48,194 nt of DNA, from positions 1 through 48,194 of the forward strand of contig DATAAZ010000007.1 in the NCBI GenBank assembly GCA_036259875.1, read 5' to 3'. Source of the stretch: DATAAZ01 sp036259875. Its GTDB lineage: Bacteria > Actinomycetota > Thermoleophilia > Gaiellales > Gaiellaceae. Position numbers and translations under genes: made by a program. The first letter of the stretch is position 1; each line of letters starts with the position of its first letter. Shown one piece after another: positions 1 to 9,200 of the stretch. The notes under the pieces were generated by a model, which was not told where the DNA came from, made no database searches, and saw only the letters and a program-made list of their open reading frames with translations.

Positions 1-222
1 GCGAACGATCTGCTCACGCTCGCCGGCGGCAACGCGCTATTGCTTCTCGCGATGACCGCCATCACGAGCCTCGTGCTTGGGCTCGGCTTGACCACCACCG
101 CCTGTTACATTTTCCTCGCCATTCTCGTCGGGCCGGCGCTCGAAAAAGTCGGCTTGAACAAAATGGCGGTGCATATGTTCGTGTTCTATTGGGGCATGCT
201 GTCGTCGATCACGCCGCCGGTT
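1..222 (+). CDS. TRAP transporter large permease (DctM/fused type), internal fragment
   Basis: The plus frame is open from base 1 and reads as a hydrophobic transporter segment. It contains the motif pattern of TRAP large permeases of the fused 4TM/12TM type: an ITSLVLGLGLTTTACY-like helix, then FVFYWGMLSSITPPV. In the family this last motif is followed by a conserved Ala-rich helix. Here similarity stops abruptly after ITPPV at about base 222, and the frame runs on as non-homologous Arg-rich sequence to a stop at 318. The N-terminus lies beyond the left edge. The codons include AAA, CAT, TAT, ATT and TTG, unlike the GC-ending codons in the rest of the window. The family call is solid; whether the piece belongs to this chromosome is doubtful. 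Confidence 0.8.
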
Positions 223-3148
223 AGCAGCGGAACGCTCTCGTTGCGGTGCTCGGGCGATGGTCGGCGTCGCCCGCGAATCGCACGACCACCCGGCAGAGTC
301 GGGCACGCGGCCGCCTGAACGAGGTCGCGTACCGGCTCGCCGCGTTGAGCGCGACGCCCTTCGCGGCGACGCGGACGAAGCGCGATCCGCGCCTTCGCTG
401 GAGCGTGACGGACACCCGCCCTCGGTGCGCGGGCGAGACGGCTCCCCTGACGGTCACCGCACGGGCGGTCTTCCTCACCATCACCGTCACTCTGCTCGCG
501 GCCTTCGTCGTGGGAGCCCCCACGGACGGCAGGGTGAACGTGCGCACCGCCGTGAAGTCGCCGGCGTTCACGACTTCGTCATCCGCCGCTGCGACGCGCC
601 AGTAGAACGTTCCGCCCTGCGCGTACGCTCCCTCGGTCATGAGCGGTGCGAACGAGCTGTTCTCCGTCGTCGTCCGCTGTACGAAGGTCCCGAAGTCCTC
701 ACGCGTCGAGACCTGGACGCGGTAGTTCAACGCGCCGAGCTTGGGCTCCCAGCGCAGGAGCAGGCGGCCTCGAGCGGCGTCCTCGCTCGGGTTCGCGGGC
801 TCCCTGATCGTGCGCGTGAAGCTCCGAAGCGGGCTCCAGGGGCCTCGGGTGAGCGTCGTGAACCGGACCTGCGGGAAGTTCGCGCGAACGCGCCATTTCC
901 AGATTCCGGTCCCCTTGAGGATCACGGGCGTACCCGCATTCGAGGGGATGCCTTGGAACACGCGGCTCTGTCCGTCGGGGAAGACGAGTTCGAAGTCGTA
1001 CGAGACGGCGCCCGGGACGGGTGCCCATTGCCAGGTCGGCACAGCGTCTCCGCTCGTCGGGTTGCCGGGGTCGGGGACGGGGGCGAGGAGCGTTTTCCGG
1101 AAGCCGCCCGTGCGTGACCACGTCAGGCCGACTCCCGCCGCCTGGTCGACGCTCTCCGCGTCGGCACGGACGCGCCAGTAGAGATTCGTATCGGCGGGGT
1201 ACGTTTCGCTGCTCGTGTACGACGTCGAGTCGGTGAGGACTTCCTCGATCATCGCTTCGCTCGAGAAGGTCGGGTCGCTCGCCACCTGGAGGCGGTAACG
1301 GCGCGCGGCCACGGCAGGCGCCCAGTGAAACGTCGGCGCGCCGCTGAAGACCGTCCCGTCCGCCGGCTCGAGGAGAGCCGGTGGAACCGACTGCTTGTGG
1401 AAGCTCGACGGTGCGGCGAACCGCGGCGCCGTCGTGACACCCCCGCCGTTCCTGTCCGTGGCAGGGAGGACGACCCAGTAGTAGAGGGTCGTCTCGTCCG
1501 AGTACGTTCGCGGCGAGGTCCCCGTCCGGGGAGCGTAGGCGGGGATCTGCGTGAACGCGTAGTCGACGACGTTTGTGAACTCAGGATCCTTCGCGACGAG
1601 CACGAAGTAGCTCTCGTAGCCGGCGAGCGGCTTCCAGCGGAAGAGCGACATCGCCTGCGTCGTGTGGCCGGCGGTCGGAACCAGGTAGTCGCCGCTTCCG
1701 GGCGCGCCGGGGTTGCATGGCGCCGAGCAGGCGTCGCCCGCGGGGGGACCGAGCCAGGTGAACGCGGGATTCGCCTCGTTCGGCAGGTAGGTCTCGGCGC
1801 TCCGGACATAGCGACTGAGCGTGTCCGAGGGGCGGTCGAGCGCCGTCACGCGGACGCAGTACGAATGCCCGGCGACGAGCACCGGCACGTCGGTCGATAC
1901 GGCGAGCGGGTTCTGGTACGGCTTGACGCGGTTCCAGCCTGCGCCGAGCGGCGTCCAGTAGGGCGTCGCCGTCGTCGACTTCCAGTGCTCGTGCTGGGAC
2001 GTCCACTGGCAGCCGCCGGAATACGGGACGACCTCGACCTCGTAGGCCGAGGCGCCCGGGACGGGGTCCCACGCCACGATGGGCGTCGTGGTCTCGAAGT
2101 TCGCCTCGTCCGGGAACGGGTTGTCGAGCATGCGCAGGTTCTGGACGCTCGGCAGCACGTTGTCGAAGCTCTTCAGGAACTGAGGTCCCTGGTTCCAGAC
2201 GCCGGCGTTCCCGCTCGCGTCGAGCGCCCGGACTCGCCAGTAGTAGGTGTTGTTGTTCGGGAGGACGAGCGTCGGCGAGTACGACGTCCCGATCGTCGTC
2301 CGGCCGGTGATCGGGTTGACCGGGCAGCACACCCGCGAGCCCGGCGCGAAGTCACTCGAGCTGTTGACCTCGAGCTCGTACCCGGCCGCCCCCGGAACCG
2401 GCGCCCAGGAGAACCGGTGGTCGTAGATCTCGACCGGGCTTGCGACGTCCGTGACCTGCAGAGTCGTCGCCGACGGCCACCGCCACGTGAACGACCACAC
2501 ATCCGACGGGCTTCCGGGGTTACCTGCGGCATCGAGCGGCGTGATCCCCCAGTAGTACGTCTGGTCGGGGGCGAGCGGCCCGGAGAGCGTGTAGCTCGTC
2601 GCCTGCGTCTCCCGGTCGCCGGCGACGACCGAGCCGAGGGTCGGGTCCGTGGCAATCTTGACGACGTAACGCGCGGCCCCCGGCACCGCCGACCACGAGA
2701 GACGGAAGGTCTCGGCGGGGAACGTGATCGTCGAGCCGTTCGCAGGCGACTGCAGGGAGGGCGCCCTGGCCCAGCTCTTCGTGAACGATCGCGTCGCCGA
2801 CCACGGCGAGACGGATCCGTCCGAGGCGACGGCGCGCACGTGCCACCAGTACCGCCCGTTCGGGATCACCCTCTTCATCGTCGCGCGCGTGTTCTTCGTG
2901 AAGAAGTGGTCGTCGTTCGCCCCGAGCACGGGCGAGTTGAACCCGGCGTCGGCCGCGATCTCCCACTCGTACCGGTCGGCGCCCGCAACCGGGTCCCAGG
3001 CGAACACCGGGAGCGCATCGACGACGACGCCGTCGCTCGGGCCGGTGACGCTCGGCGCGGTGGGCGGAGCGCCCGTCGCCGACGAGGCGAGAACGGTGGC
3101 AAGCGCGGCGGCGCCGGCGAGCCAGGACAGTACGCGGAGCTTCTTCAC
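221..3148 (-). CDS. Secreted 975-aa protein with about eight Fn3-like repeats
   Basis: A GTG start at 3148 is preceded by GGAGGGG at good spacing. The N-terminus (MKKLRVLSWLAGAAALATV) is a signal peptide ending near residue 27. About eight repeats of roughly 100 residues follow, each with an Fn3-like core of the form (F/L)xWxPVxGAxxYxxxV and a later (Y/T)YYWRVRA strand. The last 95 or so residues form a different beta-rich, Lys/Arg-rich domain containing two cysteines. No catalytic motif is visible, so it is probably a surface or extracellular adhesin or scaffold. It lies 58 bp downstream of the giant repeat protein on the same strand and may be co-transcribed with it at the end of the pilus operon. 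The stop codon sits on the boundary with the TRAP fragment. Function is unknown. Confidence 0.85.
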   Translation of the reverse strand: MKKLRVLSWLAGAAALATVLASSATGAPPTAPSVTGPSDGVVVDALPVFAWDPVAGADRYEWEIAADAGFNSPVLGANDDHFFTKNTRATMKRVIPNGRYWWHVRAVASDGSVSPWSATRSFTKSWARAPSLQSPANGSTITFPAETFRLSWSAVPGAARYVVKIATDPTLGSVVAGDRETQATSYTLSGPLAPDQTYYWGITPLDAAGNPGSPSDVWSFTWRWPSATTLQVTDVASPVEIYDHRFSWAPVPGAAGYELEVNSSSDFAPGSRVCCPVNPITGRTTIGTSYSPTLVLPNNNTYYWRVRALDASGNAGVWNQGPQFLKSFDNVLPSVQNLRMLDNPFPDEANFETTTPIVAWDPVPGASAYEVEVVPYSGGCQWTSQHEHWKSTTATPYWTPLGAGWNRVKPYQNPLAVSTDVPVLVAGHSYCVRVTALDRPSDTLSRYVRSAETYLPNEANPAFTWLGPPAGDACSAPCNPGAPGSGDYLVPTAGHTTQAMSLFRWKPLAGYESYFVLVAKDPEFTNVVDYAFTQIPAYAPRTGTSPRTYSDETTLYYWVVLPATDRNGGGVTTAPRFAAPSSFHKQSVPPALLEPADGTVFSGAPTFHWAPAVAARRYRLQVASDPTFSSEAMIEEVLTDSTSYTSSETYPADTNLYWRVRADAESVDQAAGVGLTWSRTGGFRKTLLAPVPDPGNPTSGDAVPTWQWAPVPGAVSYDFELVFPDGQSRVFQGIPSNAGTPVILKGTGIWKWRVRANFPQVRFTTLTRGPWSPLRSFTRTIREPANPSEDAARGRLLLRWEPKLGALNYRVQVSTREDFGTFVQRTTTENSSFAPLMTEGAYAQGGTFYWRVAAADDEVVNAGDFTAVRTFTLPSVGAPTTKAASRVTVMVRKTARAVTVRGAVSPAHRGRVSVTLQRRRGSRFVRVAAKGVALNAASRYATSFRRPRARLCRVVVRFAGDADHRPSTATRAFRC

Positions 3149-3206
3149 GGGGACCCCTCCATCAGGTCGTGAGCTTTCGTGACAGTCGCGGTGGCTCGCG
3201 GCGCGT

Positions 3207-6200
3207 TCATGTCACCGTCCAGCTGTAGCTCGCCGGCGTCGCATCCGCGTTGCCGGCGCTGTCGGTCGCACGCACCTCGAACGTGTGCGTGCCGGTCGTC
3301 AGGTCGTTGTACGTCTGCGGAGACGAGCAGGACGAGAACGGAGCGCCGTCGAGTGAACACTCGAACGTCGAACCGGCTTCGCTCGACGCGAACTCGAACG
3401 TCGCCGCCGTCTCCACGGTCGGATCGGGCGGGCCGGATGCGATCGTCGTCTCGGGCGCGTCGACGTCGATCGTCCAGGTGTGCTCGGCAGGCGTTCCGTC
3501 GACGTTGCCCGCCGAATCGATCGCTCGCACGCGGAACGTATGGCTTCCGCTCGCGAGGCCGGAATAGCTCTGCGGGCTCGTGCAGGCGGCGAAGGCAGCG
3601 CCGTCGAGCGAGCACTCGAAGCTCGAGCCCGGCTCGTTCGCCTCGAACGTGAAGCTCGCGGCGGTCGAGCTGGTCGGGCTCCCGGGCGCCTCGAAGATCG
3701 TCGTCGTCGGCGGCACGGTGTCGACCACGATCGTCCGCGCGTTCGAGGCGGCCGACGTGTTGCTCGCCGCGTCGGTCGCCTTGGCCGTGTACGTGTGCGA
3801 GCCGTCGACGACGCCGGTCAGCGTCTTGCTCCAGGTCCCGCTTCCGGTCGCCGTCGTCCCGCCCTTGGACGCCGTGCCGTCGAAGACCTCGACGAAGCTT
3901 CCCGCCTCCGCCGTGCCGCTCAGCGTGATCGTCGCGGTCGCAAGAATGCTTCCGTCTGCCGGGCTCTCGATGACCGGCGGCGCCGGCGCCGTGAAGTCGA
4001 CGGTCCACGTGCGGCTCGCGGGCGTCGTATCGGTATTGCCGGCCGCGTCGGTTGCCCGGACCTCGAAGGTGTGCGTCCCCTGGCTCAGGCCGGTGTAGCT
4101 CTTCGGCGACGTGCACGCGGTGAACGGAGCGCCGTCGAGGCGACACTCGAACGTCGCCGCGGGGTCGTCCGCCGTGAACGAGAGCGCGGCGCTCGTGAAC
4201 TTCGTCGATCCGATCGGGCCCCCGGTGATCGTCGTATTCGGCGCCGACGTGTCGACGACGATCGTGCGGGGATTCGACGTGCCGGACGTGTTGCCGGCGG
4301 CGTCCCTCGCCGTCGCCGTGTAGACGTGCGATCCCTGTGGCACGCCGCTCAGGCCCTTCGCCCACGATCCGCCCGCGCTCGTTACTGCGACGCCCTTCGA
4401 GTCGGTTCCTTCGAAGATCTCGACCGTGCTGCCCGGTTCGGCTGCACCGGTGAGGGTGAAGGAGCCGGTGTTGCTCCTGGTTCCTTCCGGGGGGTTCTCG
4501 ATCACGGGTGGTGCCGGCGCCGTAGCGTCGATCACCCACGTGTCGGATGCCGGGCTCGCGTCGGTGTTCCCGACCGGGTCGGTCGCGCGTACCTCGAAGC
4601 TGTGGCTCCCTTCCGCAAGCCCGGAGTACGACCGAGGGCTCTCGCAGGCCTCGAACGCCCCCCCGTCGAGCGAGCATTCGAAGCTCGAACCGGCCTCAGT
4701 CGCCGTGAACCCGAAGGCCGCGCTCGTCTCGTTCGTCTCGTTCGGCGGCCGGCTGGCGATCGCCGTGTCGGGCGCCGTGAGGTCGACGACCCACGTGTGC
4801 GCGGCCGGGCTCGGGTCCGTGTTGCCGGCCGGGTCGGTCGCGCGGACCTCGAACGTATGGCCGCCCTCGGCCAGGCCTGCGTAGGCCCGTGGGCTTTCGC
4901 ATGCGGAGAAGCCGGCCCCGTCGAGCGAGCACTCGAACGTCGTACCCGGCTCGCTCGCGGCAAAGGAGAAGCTCGCCGACGTCGAGCCGGTCGGGGTCGG
5001 AGGCGCCTCCGTGATCGTCGTCTCGGGCGCCGAAAGGTCGACCGTCCACGAGTAAAGGGCGGGGCTCGCGTCCGTGTTGCCGGCCGGGTCGGTCGCCTGG
5101 ACCTCGAATGTGTGCAGCCCGGGCGCGAGGCCCGCGTAGCTCTTCGGGCTCGCGCAGGCAGCGAAGGGCGCGCCGTCGAGCGAGCAGGCGAACATCGAGC
5201 CCGCCTCGCTCGCCGTGAAGGTAAAGCTCGCCGCCGCCGAGCTGCTCGGGTCGGCCGGGCCGGCCGTGATCGTCGTCTCCGGCGGGCTCAGGTCGACGAC
5301 CCACGTGTACGCTGCCGGGCTCGCGTCCGTGTTGCCGGCCGCGTCGGTCGCGCGTACCTCGAAGCTGTGGCTACCCGCCGCGAGGCCCGAGTAGGTCTGG
5401 GAGCTCGTGCAGGCGGTGAAGGCGGCGCCGTCGAGCGCGCACTCGAAGGTCGAGCCCGGCTCGCTCGAGACGAACTCGAAGCTCGCGGCCGTCGAGCTCG
5501 TCGGGTTTGCTGGGCCCGCGACGACCGATGTCTGCGGCGCCGTCAGGTCGACGACCCACGTGTGCGCGGCCGGGCTCGCGTCCGTGTTGCCGGCCGGGTC
5601 GGTCGCGCGGACCTCGAAGGTGTGGCTCCCCGGCGCGAGGCCGGAATACGCCGTCGGACTCGTGCAGGCGGAGAAGGGCGCGTCGTCCAGGCGGCACTGG
5701 AAGGTCGAGCTCGCCTCGCTCGACGTGAAGCCGAAGCTCGCGCTCGTCTGGTTCGTCGGATTTACGGGAGCGCTCACGATGGTCGTCTGCGGGGCCGTCA
5801 AATCGACGACCCACGTGTGCGCGGCCGGGCTCGCGTCCGTGTTGCCGGCCGCGTCGGTCGCGCGTACCTCGAACGTGTGGGTCCCGGCGCCGAGCCCCGA
5901 GTACGTTCGCGGGCTCGTGCAAGCCGCGAAGGCGGCGCCGTCCAGGCGACACTGGAAGCTCGAACCCGCCTCGCTCGCCGTGAAGGTGAAGCTCGCGCTC
6001 GCCTGGTCGCTCGGGCTCGCCGGGGCGCTCGTAATCGTCGTGTCGGGCGGCGTCACGTCGACGACCCAGGAGTACGCGGCGGGCGACGCGTCCGTGTGGC
6101 CGACAGGATCCGTCGCGCGGACCTCGAACGTGTGGCTCCCGGGCGCGAGGCCGGAATACGCCGTCGGACTCGTGCAGGCGGAGAAGGGCGCGTCGTCCAG

Positions 6201-9200
6201 GCGGCACTGGAACGTCGAGCCCGCCTCGCTCGACGTGAAGCCGAAGCTCGCGCTCGCCTGGTTCGTCGGGTTCGCCGGCTGGGCCGTGATCGTCGTATGC
6301 GGCGGGGTGTTGTCGACCGTGACCGTCCGCTTGACGGAGTCGAGCGTGTTTCCGGCGACGTCGCGCACCCGCGCGACGAGCTGGTACGTGCCGTCCGGAG
6401 GCTGCACGCTCCACGTGATCGGGTAGCTCGACGCTGCGGAGCTCGACCCGATCACGGTCGTCGGCGTGCAGTTACCGCCCGCGCAGTAGAGGTACGAGAT
6501 AGAGGCGACGCCCGAGAGCGCGTCGGCGCCCGAGCCTGTCAGCACCTGACCGTTCTTGATCACGCTCGGGAGCGGATCGAGGACCGCGGAGCTCGGCCTC
6601 GTCTTGTCGACCCGAACCTGCGTGCCCGCGCTCCGGACGTCCTCGGCGTTCCCGACGTTGTCGACGGAGAAGTACTTGACCGTGTAGACGCCGTCCGCGC
6701 TGAGAGTCACGGTCGTCCCGAGCGGCGACGCGGTCGTCGGCGTCGACCCGTCCGTCGTCGAGTACGTCGCGGCCGTCCCGGCGCCCGCGCCGTCCGAAGG
6801 CGAGAGGACGACCGTCTGCGTCGTGTTCTTCCAATCCGACCCGATCGACGCCGTGTTGTCGCCCGTGACAGGTGGGTTGGCGTCGCGAACGACGGCGAAG
6901 GAGCTCGACGCGGTATTGCCGACCTTGTCGTACGCCGTCACCGTGTTCGCCGGCGAGTCGAACGTCGCCCCCGGGGCCCAGCTGTATGCCTGGCTATACG
7001 GCGAGATGAGGTCGTCGGTCGCGCTCGTCGGGGTGAATCCGCCCGTGAGCCCGGGGAAGCGGACCTTCTGGATCCCGAAGCCGCCGTCTGCGGCCGTCGC
7101 CGAGACGGTGAAGCCGCCGCCGGCGCCGGACGGTCGGTAGAAGAAGGAAGTGCCGACCACGTGACTGTCCGCGGACGTCTCGGCGAGCGTGACGACCGGC
7201 GGGCTCGGCGCCGTGTTGTCGAGTACGAGACCGAGGTGGATGCTGCCCGTCGCGGCGCCCTGCGGGTCGACGACGATCGTGTAGCTGCCGGCGACCGGGA
7301 GCCGCATGAAGAGGTTTCCGCCGTCCGGGTTGAAGCCCGTCGGCGCCACGACCGTCCCGCCGCTCGGGTCGACGACCGAGATCCGGGTGCTGCAGCAGTT
7401 GAACGGCCCCACCGTCAGCCTCACGCCGTCCTCGGCGTTCGCGTCGAAGCTGACCTCGGCGTTCTGGCCCGGGACGCTCGTCGTCACCGTCACCGATGAG
7501 CCGATCGCCGTCGTTGCCGCCACATCGGGAGGGACGTCGTAGAGCGTCAGCGTGGCGCTGCCCGTGGCTGCGCCCGTCGGGTCGACGAAGATCGTGTACG
7601 TCCCGGTCGCGGGGAGCGTCAGCGTGTCGATGAAGCCTCCGCCCGCGCTGAAGCTCGACGGGCCGAAGATCGCCGCTCCATCGGCGCGCAGGATCGAAAT
7701 CTGCGTGATGCAGCAAACGGGGCCGATTTTCACGCTCACTCGCTGGCCGGCGGTCCCATCGAAGACGAGTCGCATGTTCTGGCCCGGGGTGCCCGTCGCC
7801 AGGGAGACTGGGGCGCCGCCCGCGACGATCCCCGCGGTCGCGTCGGCGGGGACGGCGTGGAGTGTCAGCGTGATGTTCCCCGTCGCGGCGCCCTGCGGGT
7901 CGACGAGGATCGTGTGCGTCCCGCCGACCGCGAGCGCCTCGGCGTCGATGAACCCGCCGGTCGTCCCCACGTTGACCGGTGCGACGAGCGCGGTCCCGCC
8001 GGGCTCGAGGATCGAGACCTTCGTGCTACAGCACGCGGAGGTGCCGATCGTGACGCTCGACAGCTCGAGGCTGACGCGCTGTCCCGACGACCCGTCGAAC
8101 GTGACACGGGCGTTCTGACCCGGCTCTGCGATCGTCACGGTGACGGGTGATCCGCCCGGGACGATCGCCGCTGCAACATCGGCGGGGAGGTCGTGGAGCG
8201 TGACCGTCATGCTCCCCGTGTTCGCGCCCTGCGGGTCGACCACGATCGCGTAGACACCGCTCACCGGGAGCGCCTGTGTCTCGATGAGGCCGCCGTCCGT
8301 GCCGACGTTCGTCGCTCCGACGAGCGCCGTGCCGTCCGGCTTCAGGATCGAGACCTTCGTGCCGCTCGTGCGCGAGGTTCCGATCGTGACGCTCGTGAGC
8401 TCGACGCTCATGCGCCGGCCCGCGGTTCCGTCGAATGTGAGCCGGGCGTTCTGGCCGGGGGTTCCAGCGGTGACCGTCACCGGGGCACCGTCGGGCACGA
8501 TCGTCCCCGTCGCGTCCGGAGGCACGTCGTAGGCCGTCAGCGTCACGGTGCCGGTAGCGGAGCTCTGCAGATCGACGGACACGGTGTAGGTCCCGGTCAC
8601 GGGGAGTACGCGCGTGTCGAGGAACCCGCTGCCCCCGAAGACGGTCGTCGACCCGAGCGACGTTCCGTCGGGCCTGAGGAGCGCGACGGTCGTCGTGCAG
8701 CACGCGTCGACGGCGATGCTCACGCGCTGCCCGGCCGCGCCGGCAAACGTCAGCTTCGCGTTCTGGCCCGGAACCGTGGTCGTCACGGTGACGGGTGGGC
8801 CGCCAAGGGAGATCGTGCCCGTGGCGTCCGGCGGCACGTCGAAGAGAGCGACGGTGACGCTCCCGGTCGACGCACCTTGCGGATCGACGAGGAGCGTGTA
8901 CGTCCCGCTCACCGGGAGCGTCTGGACGTCCATGAAGCCGCCGCTCGATCCGAAGCTCGCGGACGCGACCGTCGCTCCCGTCGACCGCAGGAGGCTGACC
9001 TTTGTGCTGCAGCAAACGGGGCCGATCTTGACGCTCACCCGCTGGCCGGCGGTTCCCGTGAACGTCAGCCTCGCGTTCTGGCCGGGCGTCCCGGTCGTCA
9101 CGGTGACGGATGCACCGCCGGGGACGATCGTGGCGGTCACGTCGGCCGGGACGTCGTGGAGGCGCACGGTCATGCTTCCCACCGCGGAGCCCTGAGGGTC

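Noticed and set aside
3480..7499. A 1339-codon open frame on the plus strand opposite the giant repeat gene, with similar long frames at 8193-10688
   Set aside because: They are antisense shadows of a GC-rich repetitive gene: Arg-rich, without domains, ribosome sites or natural ends.
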